This document shows positions 45,612 to 55,412 of a stretch of 64,000 nucleotides of DNA, one piece after another (the first letter of the stretch is position 1; each line of letters starts with the position of its first letter). The notes under the pieces were generated by a model. It was not told where the DNA came from, did not search any database, and saw nothing but the letters and a program-made list of their open reading frames with translations. Origin of the DNA: Bacteroidaceae bacterium (GTDB lineage: Bacteria > Bacteroidota > Bacteroidia > Bacteroidales > Bacteroidaceae); contig CABIVS010000010.1 of assembly GCA_902362375.1 (NCBI GenBank), positions 187,908-251,907 of the forward strand, in the 5' to 3' direction. The position numbers and the translations under genes were made by a program.

Positions 45612-46636
45612 TATTTTAATTCTTTATAAGTTTCTACTATTTGTCGGCAACGATCTATTTCTGAGCCGCCCAATTCTTTCAGTCTCCTGTATCCTTTCTC
45701 TGCTATTCGCTTAATCTCCGAAGGATTTTCAAGCAACCACTTACACTTCTTTACAATCTCATCCTCATTTCTAAAATATACTGCACATTCATCTGAAGGG
45801 TACATTTCATTCAAATCATCAGTATATTCTGAAAGCATGAGTGTTTGGGTAGCAGGTATCTCAAAACATCTACGAGTATATGTATCGCTATTCAGCTTTG
45901 ATAGGAAAACAATTGTTATCAGACATTCGTTAATAGTGTGATTGTATTCTTTGCCTCTTTTTCCCGGTTTTACACAGGCCTTAATATCTTCGTAAAGGGG
46001 TGCATCCTCCCACTCAGAACCATTAAATACCGTAACTGGTATATTAGCATCAACTAGAGCCTTTATATATTTATCACGACCATCATTTTCGAAATGTCCC
46101 AGAAAGGCTACAGGTATTGTGTCTTCACAATCCTCACGGAAATTATTCTTCTCAATGTAATATGGAAGTAATACTTTTATATTCTTTGCACCTACAGATT
46201 CATAGTCCGCTATGTTTTTTTTGCGATAGACATAATTAACATCCGTAAGTCTTAGAATTCTATGAAAGTTTCTATAAAAGCCCAGATTAGGCGTGCCGCT
46301 GAAAGGATCATCGTTGTTGTATGTAAACACAAAGAACCCTTTCTTTTTCAACTTCTTAACGGTAGATGGCCAAATGCGATAGCAACGATACAGAAATACA
46401 AAATCTGCTTTTAAGGCTTCTGCTTTTTTTATAATATCATTGTTATATGCAGATAGCCTATAGCCTATGTGAATGCGATTCTGAACTCTTGTAAGTAACG
46501 CATTGATTGTACCGCTACCATAAAGATAATCATCATATTTTACGGTAACCACCTCATGCCCCAAAGCTTTGAAACCAGACTCAAAAGCTGGAGCATACAT
46601 GGGATGTTCAAAGGAACCAACTAAGAGTATCTTCAT
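45611..46636 (-). CDS. CgeB-like glycosyltransferase
   Basis: This 341-aa GT-B protein is related to the CgeB/glycosyl_trans_1_2 group. It has N-terminal MKILLVGSFEHPMYAPAFES, the interdomain HFENDGRDKYIKAL, and C-terminal TYTRRCFEIPATQTLMLSEY with the acidic DLNEMYPSDECAVYF, the usual donor-binding end of this group. It is tightly coupled to its neighbours (one-base overlaps at both ends). The upstream neighbour is the rmlD/rmlB fusion fragment, so this gene has kept its frame and start next to a deletion scar. Confidence 0.85.
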   Translation of the reverse strand: MKILLVGSFEHPMYAPAFESGFKALGHEVVTVKYDDYLYGSGTINALLTRVQNRIHIGYRLSAYNNDIIKKAEALKADFVFLYRCYRIWPSTVKKLKKKGFFVFTYNNDDPFSGTPNLGFYRNFHRILRLTDVNYVYRKKNIADYESVGAKNIKVLLPYYIEKNNFREDCEDTIPVAFLGHFENDGRDKYIKALVDANIPVTVFNGSEWEDAPLYEDIKACVKPGKRGKEYNHTINECLITIVFLSKLNSDTYTRRCFEIPATQTLMLSEYTDDLNEMYPSDECAVYFRNEDEIVKKCKWLLENPSEIKRIAEKGYRRLKELGGSEIDRCRQIVETYKELK

Positions 46637-47052
46637 TACCTGTTGCTATACATTGATTCATAATACTTTTCGTACTCCCCTGATGTGATATTATCCATCC
46701 AAGCTTCATTCTCCAAGTACCACTTTACTGTTTTCTCAATTCCCTCCTCAAACTGTAAAGATGGCTCCCAGCCAAGTTCCTTCTGCAACTTAGTCGAGTC
46801 GATGTCATAACGTGCATCATAACCGAGTCGGTCTGTTACGTATGTAATCAGATCCAGGTCTACACCCTCAGGGCAGCCAAGAAGATGATCTACAATAGCG
46901 ATAACGGTCTTGATGATATCGATATTCTTCCACTCATTGAAGCCACCAATATTGTAAGTCTCGGCTATTGTTCCATTGTGAAAGATGGTATCGATAACGC
47001 GAGCATGATCCACTACAAGTTGTCCGTTGGCACCTGCTACAAGTATGCTCAT
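46636..47052 (-). pseudogene. rmlD'-'rmlB fusion fragment
   Basis: This 138-aa frame opens MSILVAGANGQL, the exact style of an RmlD (dTDP-4-dehydrorhamnose reductase) N-terminus. It then jumps after residue 12 to VVDHARVIDTIFHNGTIAE, TYNIGGFNEWKNIDI and LITYVTDRLGYDARYDID, the C-terminal third of RmlB (dTDP-glucose 4,6-dehydratase). Neither the RmlB cofactor domain with catalytic YxxxK nor any of the RmlD catalytic domain remains. The simplest history is a deletion in an ancestral rmlA-rmlC-rmlD-rmlB order, joining rmlD codon 12 to rmlB in frame. It cannot carry out either reaction. Confidence 0.85.
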
Positions 47053-47129
47053 ATTAATAATTCAATTTGAATTCTTCGATTTTAGGCTGCACCTCAGCAA
47101 TTAAACGAGCTTATTGCATTTGGTTTGCA

Positions 47130-47708
47130 CTAAAATTCGGGATAAAGGTTCATATCAATAGAGAAAGGCGAATCGAAATCTTTCAAGCACTCATGGAGAG
47201 TATCCTTTTCGCTCAACAACGCTTTGTCTGTAGGAATCTTCCAATCTATGCCAAAGCTCTCATCCTTAATCGAGATGCCACCATCTGCCTGAGGTGCATA
47301 GAAGTTATCGCACTTGTACTGGAAGATTGCAGTCTCTGAGAGTACAGCAAAGCCATGAGCAAATCCTCTTGGCACAAAGAACTGGCGATGATTGTCTTCT
47401 GTGAGTTCTACTGCTACATGCTGACCGTATGTAGGCGAGCCCTTGCGAATATCAACTGCAACATCGAGTACTGTCCCCTTCACGCAACGAACGAGCTTGC
47501 TCTGAGTGAAGGGAGGTCGCTGGAAGTGCAGACCTCTCATTACACCATAAGAGGACATACTCTCATTATCCTGTACAAAGTTGATCTTGCGAACCTTCTC
47601 TTCAAATTCACGTTGGCTAAAGCTCTCAAAGAAGTATCCGCGAGCATCACCAAATATCTTAGGTTCGATGATGACTACACCATCTATTTCGGTTTTAATT
47701 ACATCCAT
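47130..47708 (-). CDS. rmlC: dTDP-4-dehydrorhamnose 3,5-epimerase
   Basis: This 192-aa cupin-fold enzyme epimerises C3 and C5 of dTDP-4-keto-6-deoxyglucose. IIEPKIFGDARGYFFESF, FVQDNESMSSYGVMRGLHFQ (with the catalytic His), GTVLDVAVDIRKGSPTYG (catalytic Asp region) and FVPRGFAHGFAVLS are all present, so it should be active. The ATG at 47708 is used because upstream codons do not resemble the family. It follows rmlA by 85 bases. Its substrate-producing enzyme RmlB is truncated in this locus, so the substrate would have to come from another copy in the genome. Confidence 0.94.
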   Translation of the reverse strand: MDVIKTEIDGVVIIEPKIFGDARGYFFESFSQREFEEKVRKINFVQDNESMSSYGVMRGLHFQRPPFTQSKLVRCVKGTVLDVAVDIRKGSPTYGQHVAVELTEDNHRQFFVPRGFAHGFAVLSETAIFQYKCDNFYAPQADGGISIKDESFGIDWKIPTDKALLSEKDTLHECLKDFDSPFSIDMNLYPEF

Positions 47709-47793
47709 TGTATTATATATTTTTGTTATTAGTACTGGCTGTCCGTATTGAACGGAAACATACTTGTCCACCTGTGCAGCCAGTTATCCTTAT

Positions 47794-48699
47794 TTAGTCG
47801 AGATTAGGATTACCTGTTTCCTTCATCTCAACAATAACCTTTAGCAGGTACTGACCATACTGGTTCTTGAGCATAGGCTTTGCGAGCTCACGCATATGCT
47901 CCTCGGTAATCCAGCCTTGGCGATATGCGATACCCTCAAGACATGCGACCTTCAAGCCTTGACGTTTCTCCAGCACCTCAATGTATGTTGATGCCTCAGA
48001 GAGCGAATCGTGTGTACCAGTATCCAACCAAGCGAATCCACGCCCAAGAGTCTGAACTTTGAGTTCTCCATCTTCAAGGAACTTCTGATTTACGGTAGTG
48101 ATTTCGTACTCTCCACGAGCGGAAGGCTTGATGTTAGCAGCCACTTCCACAACCTTGTTTGGATAGAAGTAAAGACCAACGACTGCATAATTCGACTTTG
48201 GCTTTGCAGGTTTTTCTTCAATAGAGAGACAGTTACCTTCACGGTCGAACTCAGCTACACCATAGCGCTCAGGATCGTTGACCCAATATCCGAAGACGGT
48301 GGCTTTCTTCTCCTCGTCAGCAGTACGTACAGCTTCCCTCAGTATCTTGGTGAAGCCGGCACCCTGGAAGATGTTATCGCCAAGAATAAGACAAGCGGAA
48401 TCATCACCAATGAAGTCCTTACCAATGGTGAATGCCTGTGCAAGACCGTCTGGTGATGGCTGCTCGGCATAAGTGAACTCTACTCCATAATCCGAACCAT
48501 CACCCAAAAGACGCTTGAACCCAGGGAGATCGTATAGGGTACTGATAATGAGTATTTCTCTGATACCAGCCAACATCAGAACGCTTATAGGATAATACAC
48601 CATTGGCTTGTCGTAAATAGGCATGAGCTGCTTGCTGATACCTTTGGTGATAGGATACAATCTTGTACCACTACCGCCTGCGAGAACTATACCTTTCAT
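47794..48699 (-). CDS. rmlA: Glucose-1-phosphate thymidylyltransferase
   Basis: This 301-aa nucleotidyltransferase makes dTDP-glucose from dTTP and glucose-1-phosphate. [20 protein letters not shown] is the nucleotide-binding start; further on come [26 protein letters not shown] with the metal-binding Asp, and [12 protein letters not shown]. The length is standard. It starts the rmlA-rmlC-(rmlD'-'rmlB) remnant of a dTDP-rhamnose operon and lies 14 bases after the ATP-grasp gene. Confidence 0.96.
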   Translation of the reverse strand: MKGIVLAGGSGTRLYPITKGISKQLMPIYDKPMVYYPISVLMLAGIREILIISTLYDLPGFKRLLGDGSDYGVEFTYAEQPSPDGLAQAFTIGKDFIGDDSACLILGDNIFQGAGFTKILREAVRTADEEKKATVFGYWVNDPERYGVAEFDREGNCLSIEEKPAKPKSNYAVVGLYFYPNKVVEVAANIKPSARGEYEITTVNQKFLEDGELKVQTLGRGFAWLDTGTHDSLSEASTYIEVLEKRQGLKVACLEGIAYRQGWITEEHMRELAKPMLKNQYGQYLLKVIVEMKETGNPNLD

Positions 48700-48713
48700 A
48701 TTAATATTATTTA

Positions 48714-49634
48714 TTATTCTTTATTTGGCAAGGTCAACCACTGACCAAATTTGTAATCCCACTCTTCAGGATCAAATGGAGACATCCCCCCTCCACTATA
48801 AAATGTTAGCTCTCCAAAAAATACCTGACCATCAATGTCATAAAAGTCAACTCGAACATGAGGAATATCCTTTGACAGCTTTCTAGCCAACTCCTTCATG
48901 TGCTCAAAACCAGCAGGCTTCAAAACAGGCTTTGTAGCGTTTGGATGACCTTTCCGAAAGTCAAGATGATTGAAATCCATATCGAAGAAGTCAAACTTCG
49001 TATCTACAGTTGGATCAAGTCTATCTGACGCAATAAAGATGGCTTTAGGCTCACCATTGAAACAGAAATACTTGTAATCTGTGAGCTCACCAGAATTATC
49101 TTCCATATACTTTTCTGCAATTACACGAGGTTTAACATTCTTGTATGGCCACTCTCGAGTTGAATAATAGAATTCGACCTTAAAAGATGCTTTGAGTTTT
49201 TTTATTGCAGCCTTTTTGTCGAGTTTGCTTTTATCACGACATACAACCAAACCACCACTATCATGAGTACATTTCAATACGAACTGGTTAGGTAGAGAGT
49301 CCCAATCAATGTCATCTACGGAATCCCAAACTCCAAGTGTCGGAATTATATATTTCTCTCCTATGATGGAAGCCACATATTTCTTCGCCTCGTATTTATC
49401 AACCATCTTTGAGTACTCGGGATTGCGGTTGTAAATCTTCAGCCATTGAAGCTTCTCGTTAAAGGACTGTGGATTCTTCAGGTTAAGAGGTTTCCCACAA
49501 AGACATCGATACTGAATCTTCAGATAGACTTTATCCGAAAGCCATCGACGAAGAGGTGTATGGTCAACGATATAATACAAAAGCCATGGAAGTGCATCTT
49601 TAGATGTAAGATGCTGAATTACATAATTTGCCAT
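48714..49634 (-). CDS. TupA-like ATP-grasp protein
   Basis: This 306-aa protein matches the ATP-grasp fold amidoligase/TupA-like group frequent in capsule loci: [43 protein letters not shown]-binding [19 protein letters not shown], and metal-binding [19 protein letters not shown] with DFYD and ELTFYSGGG. Enzymes of this fold join a carboxylate to an amine using ATP, so it could attach an amino acid or similar group to a uronic or amino sugar. The actual substrate is unknown. It lies between rmlA and the fucosyltransferase. Confidence 0.88.
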   Translation of the reverse strand: MANYVIQHLTSKDALPWLLYYIVDHTPLRRWLSDKVYLKIQYRCLCGKPLNLKNPQSFNEKLQWLKIYNRNPEYSKMVDKYEAKKYVASIIGEKYIIPTLGVWDSVDDIDWDSLPNQFVLKCTHDSGGLVVCRDKSKLDKKAAIKKLKASFKVEFYYSTREWPYKNVKPRVIAEKYMEDNSGELTDYKYFCFNGEPKAIFIASDRLDPTVDTKFDFFDMDFNHLDFRKGHPNATKPVLKPAGFEHMKELARKLSKDIPHVRVDFYDIDGQVFFGELTFYSGGGMSPFDPEEWDYKFGQWLTLPNKE

Positions 49635-49635
49635 A

Positions 49636-50469
49636 TTATTTTGAAGTATCTATTAAAAGCCATTCTTTACAGTTAATATTATGCTCACTATTTTTGAACC
49701 AGTTGCTTGGTGCCACAATGATCTTATCAGTATTATTGTTAAGCCATGCTCCCCACCAAGAAAAAGTACTATTGGCAATGATATTATGCTTGCATTGGGT
49801 CATGAGGTACATATCTTGATAGCTATCTTTGCCTTGGTTCCAGTTGACAATCTTGAAATTAACTCTAAATTCCTTCATAAACGAATCGCACCAAGATGGT
49901 TCGTTAGAAAATACATAGAAAATAGGATTATCTACTCTATCTTTTATCTGTTCTATAGCTTGGCGATAATAATTCTCATTACAAACACAGTAATATGGAA
50001 GTTTCAAGTAATCACCTCTGCGGATATGTATACTAACAGAATTGTTCCCATGCATTTCGTTAGCTGTATCAACATTTTTATTACCAATATTGTGAAATCT
50101 ATATGCATTAACAACGACATCCTTTATGGACTCGAAGTATTTAGGCGATAACCAATCGCCCATAAGAAATGATTTTTTACTTTCTAATGCATCTGGACAA
50201 AAGGTATATGGTTCGTCTATTGTAAGAATACTCTTTGGTTTATACCTTCTTAGCATCTTGATCAATAGACTATGCAACGCTGATGTCTGATTGGGGGAGT
50301 CCGGAATATCGAATACAGACTTCAGTTCAAATCCGTTATGCATTTTGTTAGTTTGAAAAAGAGTCGTATCTAAAGAACAACTCTTCCCTTTTGCTTTCAT
50401 ACTCAAAAAAAATGCATATTGAAACATTTGATTGCCTAAACCGCCAGATAGTATTATAGTTTGCTTCAT
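49636..50469 (-). CDS. Alpha-1,2-fucosyltransferase-type enzyme (GT11)
   Basis: This 277-aa GT11 enzyme opens SGGLGNQMFQYAFFLSMK. The GDP-fucose binding motif HIRRGDY is at residues 148-154, and the C-terminal motif ANSTFSWWGAWL is also characteristic. It would transfer L-fucose (or a similar GDP-sugar) in alpha-1,2 linkage to the repeat unit. No GDP-fucose biosynthesis genes are visible in the window; Bacteroides normally make it elsewhere (de novo or by the Fkp salvage enzyme). The gene overlaps the next upstream one by four bases. Confidence 0.93.
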   Translation of the reverse strand: MKQTIILSGGLGNQMFQYAFFLSMKAKGKSCSLDTTLFQTNKMHNGFELKSVFDIPDSPNQTSALHSLLIKMLRRYKPKSILTIDEPYTFCPDALESKKSFLMGDWLSPKYFESIKDVVVNAYRFHNIGNKNVDTANEMHGNNSVSIHIRRGDYLKLPYYCVCNENYYRQAIEQIKDRVDNPIFYVFSNEPSWCDSFMKEFRVNFKIVNWNQGKDSYQDMYLMTQCKHNIIANSTFSWWGAWLNNNTDKIIVAPSNWFKNSEHNINCKEWLLIDTSK

Positions 50470-51677
50470 TTTCCCAATATTTCTTTAAGTGTGTTTTTCC
50501 AACCTTCCCAATCAGTCATCTGTTGATAGAGTTTATAGGCTCCATCAGAGACGTCTTTATATAAACATTTATTATTAGCAAGTTCATTTATTTGGGCAGC
50601 CATAGCAACAGATGTATCAGCAACAAATCCATTATAACCAGATTTAATAATCTCAGGATGAATACCAACTTTATATGTGAATACTGGTTTCTTAAGGCCT
50701 AAAACCTCGAGAAGTACGAACTCTGTTGTAGATGGCCAAATGGATGGGTTGATTACACCACGACTGGCTGCAATAACTTCTCCAAGGTTCGTCTTCCACG
50801 TACATTCATTGCGCATTTCGAGAATACCTTCGTCAACGTATGTCTGTAATCCATAATTATTCAAAGCAAAATCAATACTCTTTTGAGATGCGTATGCAGC
50901 GACCACCTTAACGTTCGAATTACAATGCTCCAGCACATCCTTCAACAGATGAATACCCTTATCTATTCGATTTTGAGCTACAAACACAAAATAGTCTCCC
51001 ATAGTGGGATTATATTTCTTAAGCTTGTCGCCATTGAAGTAAAGAGGGGTAGTATAGCAATGATCGCGATGGATACCATATCTAACATAGAAACCAACCT
51101 GCTGCTGAGAAGATGTGATGACAGCACCAGCCTTAGTTAATTCTCTCTGAAGTCGATAGCGATTGATTGTGGAATTGAGCTTCTTTATGAACCCTTTCAG
51201 CCCTTTATCATTTGATCGTACACAGTTACGGAATAGAGCTTCTTTAAAACCAAGGTCAAGGCACTTAGTGCAAAGGCCCCTCTCATCATTAGCATAATAA
51301 TTATAGCAGAAGAAATCTTGCATGAAGATTTTGGAGATGACTTTTATTCCCCTTTTACGAGCCATTGACCAATAGATTATATTCTTGTTGGTCACTGATC
51401 CCAGTGTAAAGATTGTATCTGGATTGAAATCGTCTAGTACATGCGTGTACTGTTTCTTATGTTTGCCTTGAAACCAATTGGCAGTGAAATTGCATGGATA
51501 GCGATAATATAACTTTGTACCATCTTCTTCCACCTTATCCTCAGTCACTTCGTCAGAATAAACTGCGACTGTACACCCAAGTTCAAGGAGAAGTTTCTTG
51601 GCTATCTGACTAACGTAAGCTCCCGAGAAGTCGCCAAGATAGGCATCTGGAATAAGTAGAACTCGTTTATTTAACAT
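50466..51677 (-). CDS. Glycosyltransferase family 4
   Basis: This 403-aa GT-B enzyme begins MLNKRVLLIPDAYLGDFSGAY. The central FFCYNYYANDERGLCTKCLD holds a small cysteine group, FVFVAQNRIDKGIHLLKDVL marks the start of the donor domain, and WPSTTEFVLLEVLGLKKPVF with the E-x7-E-like pattern is near the C-terminus. The frame is open upstream to 51782, but that segment overlaps the flippase gene; the ATG at 51677, next to the flippase stop, is used. Linkage and sugar are unknown. Confidence 0.9.
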   Translation of the reverse strand: MLNKRVLLIPDAYLGDFSGAYVSQIAKKLLLELGCTVAVYSDEVTEDKVEEDGTKLYYRYPCNFTANWFQGKHKKQYTHVLDDFNPDTIFTLGSVTNKNIIYWSMARKRGIKVISKIFMQDFFCYNYYANDERGLCTKCLDLGFKEALFRNCVRSNDKGLKGFIKKLNSTINRYRLQRELTKAGAVITSSQQQVGFYVRYGIHRDHCYTTPLYFNGDKLKKYNPTMGDYFVFVAQNRIDKGIHLLKDVLEHCNSNVKVVAAYASQKSIDFALNNYGLQTYVDEGILEMRNECTWKTNLGEVIAASRGVINPSIWPSTTEFVLLEVLGLKKPVFTYKVGIHPEIIKSGYNGFVADTSVAMAAQINELANNKCLYKDVSDGAYKLYQQMTDWEGWKNTLKEILGK

Positions 51678-51678
51678 G

Positions 51679-53166
51679 TTATCTTTTTCTGAATTTTGAT
51701 ACAAATGAACCAAAGAAAGACCTGTTTGTGAGATAAAGTGTTGTAAAATAAACCATTGAGAATACAACAAAATATCCGACATACATATATATATTGTGGT
51801 AGTCAGGACTCAAAACATAATGAAGTATTATAAATGGAACAATGACAACCATCGATTTCAAAAACTCCATTACAAGCATTTTGATTTCCAGAGATAGATA
51901 CTTTCGCATCAATTTTAAATACCAAACTATGAATAAAAGGCTCACAGCAAGTGTTGCAAGTGGTATAGCGTAAATCTGGGTAGCTTTAATGATGGTCAAA
52001 AGAATCCCAATATAAGCTATTGCACATAAGATATCCAACTTTGCCGACTTGTTAATCATACCCCCTGTGTAAAGAATATTGTTACAATATGCTCGGAACT
52101 GAAATAGAATCTTAGCTACAACAATCACAATAAGCAACCAGGTTCCCCCATATTTATCAAGACCAACCCAATAGTTAATGACTGATTCCGTAAAACAAAT
52201 GGAATATAGGCCAACGACAGCAAGCGTAATAGCAAAAAATTGTGTTATATTTCGAAATATATTATTAATTTTCCCTTTATCGCCAGAAGACAATGTTAGA
52301 GAGAAAAGGGCAAAGAATGAACCGTTGGTCTGGGAAACAAATCCACATGCTACATAACAAACTTTTGACGTGAGATCGTATACTGCAGCCAAAGCCGGAT
52401 TCATGAAGTGGGCAATAATGAAGCTTTGAGAATTACCCATTAAAACACTGGATAACTTAGAAAAAAAAGGATAAATACAATCCTTTGCTAAAGACTTACT
52501 CTCCGATATCGAATAAATTGGTTTTTGAATAGAATCTCGATTCTGTTTATGTATAATCCACCATCCTTGGCAAGTGAGATTGAGTAAGGCTCTAACCAAA
52601 TAGCTCATTGCGATAGCGACAACTCCTAAACCGAGGAGAAGGAAAGCAACTAAGGATGCAATAGCCAATAGTCCAGTACATGTATTGATCATACCTACCG
52701 CCTTAGTGTCTTGCCATACCTGCGGAAAAGCCCCGAATAAGGACACACAAATAGCGACAGAAGAAGCAAACAATGCTATGATATAAGACAAACGAATTTC
52801 ATAAGAAACAGATTCTTCAACGTTAATCCAATTCGTTATGAAAGGGGCAATACATAAACCAAGAAAAAGGATTCCAAAAGCTATTAATATTGCTGTCACT
52901 ATATTGGCACCAGCAAGTTTTCCATATCTCTCTTTGTCACCTGAACCTATAGCTGCTGCCATCTTCTGCGTAATCACACTAGAGAATCCACTCTCAAGCA
53001 ATCCCAACATTGCTACCATATTACCTGTTGCAAGCCATGCTCCATATGTAGATACCGACATATAGTGAAAATATACCGGGACCATCACAATGCCGTTGAT
53101 GATTACGATAATTGCATTAATGGAGTTAAAGAAGTAATTATATATAGAAGCTTTATAAATACTCAT
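51679..53166 (-). CDS. wzx: Polysaccharide flippase (Wzx-type, MOP superfamily)
   Basis: This 495-aa protein has about 12-14 hydrophobic helices and little else, in the pattern of O-unit flippases: early NSINAIIVIINGIVMVPVYF, MSVSTYGAWLATGNM and GLLESGFSSVITQKMA. It is expected to move the undecaprenyl-linked repeat unit across the inner membrane. It is adjacent to the candidate polymerase (3-base gap), as is usual for Wzx/Wzy systems. Specific symbols are tentative because Wzx sequences vary widely. Confidence 0.9.
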   Translation of the reverse strand: MSIYKASIYNYFFNSINAIIVIINGIVMVPVYFHYMSVSTYGAWLATGNMVAMLGLLESGFSSVITQKMAAAIGSGDKERYGKLAGANIVTAILIAFGILFLGLCIAPFITNWINVEESVSYEIRLSYIIALFASSVAICVSLFGAFPQVWQDTKAVGMINTCTGLLAIASLVAFLLLGLGVVAIAMSYLVRALLNLTCQGWWIIHKQNRDSIQKPIYSISESKSLAKDCIYPFFSKLSSVLMGNSQSFIIAHFMNPALAAVYDLTSKVCYVACGFVSQTNGSFFALFSLTLSSGDKGKINNIFRNITQFFAITLAVVGLYSICFTESVINYWVGLDKYGGTWLLIVIVVAKILFQFRAYCNNILYTGGMINKSAKLDILCAIAYIGILLTIIKATQIYAIPLATLAVSLLFIVWYLKLMRKYLSLEIKMLVMEFLKSMVVIVPFIILHYVLSPDYHNIYMYVGYFVVFSMVYFTTLYLTNRSFFGSFVSKFRKR

Positions 53167-53169
53167 ACA

Positions 53170-54516
53170 CTATTTCCATAAATTACTAAAACCTACATTT
53201 CCGATCATTAGAATTAATATATTTAAGAAAACAAGAATACTTAATGATAACTTAAAGTAACGCGCATAACCAACGCGCACCTGGTAAAAAAACCAAGGCA
53301 GTGTAAATATCAGACCTTCTGATATATAACCAATATGCATCTGTTTTGACAAAAAACCGCTTAGCATAATTCCAAAACCCAAAATGGTCATAGTATCCAA
53401 ATTTTTAAAAGAGACAGATTTCCAGCTGTGGAATAGTGCAATAAGGTATCCAAACTGGAAAGTACCCATCAAAAAATCCTGTAACTGCCAAGAATATGCG
53501 ACATTGACTTCTACTGATTTGAAAAATTGAACCCAGGGAAATGGACCAATCATTCCAAATATTATTTTTATTGGAAGTGCTAAATAAGACATAGCATTTA
53601 CATAACCAGCATTATAATCCTCAGTATTGGCAGAATCTGTAATATTCTTTAAATAAATAAATGCTATTATACCTAAAAAGACATAGAAGAGCTTTAATCC
53701 AATATTTTTCGTCCTATTAAAATAGCCCCAAAAGGATGATATACCTACAATTAAGATATACATCGTTCTTTGATAAAAAGAGACTATTGCAGTTACAATA
53801 AAAGAAAAGAACTTTTCAATAGCTGAATTGCTCAATGAAATAAGGACAACACCTATGGAAATAAGGCAGATTCCAAAAGGATCGCGCCATATCATATCAT
53901 TTAGAAGGAATGAAGGGAAAAACGATGTCCAACCTAATACAAGTTTCTTAGATTCTTCATTCACGCTACTAGACCTACAACACAAAAAATAGATATTTAC
54001 AGAAGTAAAGAGCGAAGAAAATACATTTAATGGCGAATAATTCATCCATTTATTCTGTAGGAAAAAGAAAGGATAGCTTATAAAATGGTAAATCTCAGAA
54101 TGAGAATTTTGAAATTCATAAGCATCCATCCAGTAAAAAATGCCACTTGATCTTCTTGCTTCTTGCAAACGTTCTATAGCGTCAAATGTTGTTAAATATT
54201 CATGCCAAAATGCACTAGATGGCTGTCCTGTTCCTACAAAATAATGAGGATCCACAAAGTACAAATAGTGCATTAATCCAATAATTATTTGGGCAATGAA
54301 TGCAAATACATAATACCTAATATAGAACGAGCCTTTAAGTATTAATTTGACACATACTATCGTTAGAATAAAGAAACAAATGCATGATGCTAAATAACTA
54401 CTTACCGTTGCTGTTGCAAATGGGCTAAGTGCAATAGGCAATACCACAAACAAAGCAGCTACAATAAATAATTTATATAGATATGAATTGAATGTTATGT
54501 TTTGATACATGAACAA
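53170..54516 (-). CDS. Candidate repeat-unit polymerase (Wzy/EpsG-like)
   Basis: This 448-aa membrane protein has about 10-12 hydrophobic segments and a larger hydrophilic loop near residues 85-140 (YFVDPHYFVGTGQPSSAF to FYWMDAYEF). It is the only polytopic protein of unknown type in the operon and sits next to the flippase, so it is the natural candidate for the Wzy polymerase. No conserved enzyme motif is readable, as is normal for these proteins. It is AT-rich relative to the sugar-nucleotide genes nearby. An alternative start, ATG at 54510, would shorten it by two residues. Confidence 0.75.
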   Translation of the reverse strand: MFMYQNITFNSYLYKLFIVAALFVVLPIALSPFATATVSSYLASCICFFILTIVCVKLILKGSFYIRYYVFAFIAQIIIGLMHYLYFVDPHYFVGTGQPSSAFWHEYLTTFDAIERLQEARRSSGIFYWMDAYEFQNSHSEIYHFISYPFFFLQNKWMNYSPLNVFSSLFTSVNIYFLCCRSSSVNEESKKLVLGWTSFFPSFLLNDMIWRDPFGICLISIGVVLISLSNSAIEKFFSFIVTAIVSFYQRTMYILIVGISSFWGYFNRTKNIGLKLFYVFLGIIAFIYLKNITDSANTEDYNAGYVNAMSYLALPIKIIFGMIGPFPWVQFFKSVEVNVAYSWQLQDFLMGTFQFGYLIALFHSWKSVSFKNLDTMTILGFGIMLSGFLSKQMHIGYISEGLIFTLPWFFYQVRVGYARYFKLSLSILVFLNILILMIGNVGFSNLWK

Positions 54517-54521
54517 TCGGA

Positions 54522-55412
54522 TTAGTAAGTTTCAATTATGTCAACAATATTGATTGTATCTTCAAAGCCTGTAGCCTCATGGAGTTTCTTACCATCAAGT
54601 GCCAAATACTTCATACCCACATCGGCACGCTGGACACTTCCGAAACAGCCTTTTGGAACTTCCTTCCCCATAGCATGATGGATCTCGGTAACAATCTCTT
54701 TGACGGTTACAGTTTCCTTGCCCTGGATGTTATAGAGACCGGAAGGAAGGTTCTTCTCGAATGCCAATGCGAGCATACGAGGAACTTCATTCACATGGAT
54801 GTACTGACGGGTCTGGTCACCTGCTGTAAAGTGGAGTTCTTCGCCATTACGGATTGCATTGATAACGTATGGGATGAGACGCTTTGGATTTTCACCTGCT
54901 CCATAGATTGTAGGAATATAGAAATGCCAGTGAGTGAAATCGTGCTTATAAGAAGCAACGAACTTACTCAACATGCGTTTGCTGACGGTATAGTCGTTAG
55001 GAGCAGTACACATTGAGGTAAGAACGTCTTCCTCTGTGAAGAAGCGTTCCTCCTTAGTTTCTCCCATTTCGAATACGCTACCGAAGGTAACAAATCGACC
55101 TTGGTAGTTGAGTTCTTTCAACTTGTTACAGATAGTGACAGGAGCAGTTACATTGAGGTTATAAATGAGGTTGAAACCTTCCTTGAGATTTGCCTGAATA
55201 CCTGCACCAATGGCATAAATGATTATATCAGAATCTATGAGACCAGAACAATCGAGCTCTGCATCCATGAGGTTCACCTTATAGAAATTGTCATACTTGT
55301 GACCAACAGGTTCATCAAGTCCGTACATATCCAAAGCCCACCCGGCTTCGTTGGCATATTTAGCAATGGCTGTTGAGAGGAAGCCATTTGTTCCTAATAT
55401 TGAAATCTTCAT
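54522..55412 (-). CDS. NAD(P)-dependent reductase/epimerase acting on the CDP-sugar branch
   Basis: This 296-aa short-chain dehydrogenase-type protein has LGTNGFLSTAIAKYANEAG at the N-terminus (a shortened cofactor motif), FVTFGSVFEMG and the catalytic Tyr-Lys in PNDYTVSKRML, then FYIPTIYGAGENP. It resembles CDP-abequose/paratose synthases and related 4-keto-reductases, and its ATG overlaps the rfbG stop by four bases. It therefore most likely reduces the 4-keto group of a CDP-6-deoxyhexose made by RfbF and RfbG. The final sugar cannot be deduced. Confidence 0.8.
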   Translation of the reverse strand: MKISILGTNGFLSTAIAKYANEAGWALDMYGLDEPVGHKYDNFYKVNLMDAELDCSGLIDSDIIIYAIGAGIQANLKEGFNLIYNLNVTAPVTICNKLKELNYQGRFVTFGSVFEMGETKEERFFTEEDVLTSMCTAPNDYTVSKRMLSKFVASYKHDFTHWHFYIPTIYGAGENPKRLIPYVINAIRNGEELHFTAGDQTRQYIHVNEVPRMLALAFEKNLPSGLYNIQGKETVTVKEIVTEIHHAMGKEVPKGCFGSVQRADVGMKYLALDGKKLHEATGFEDTINIVDIIETY

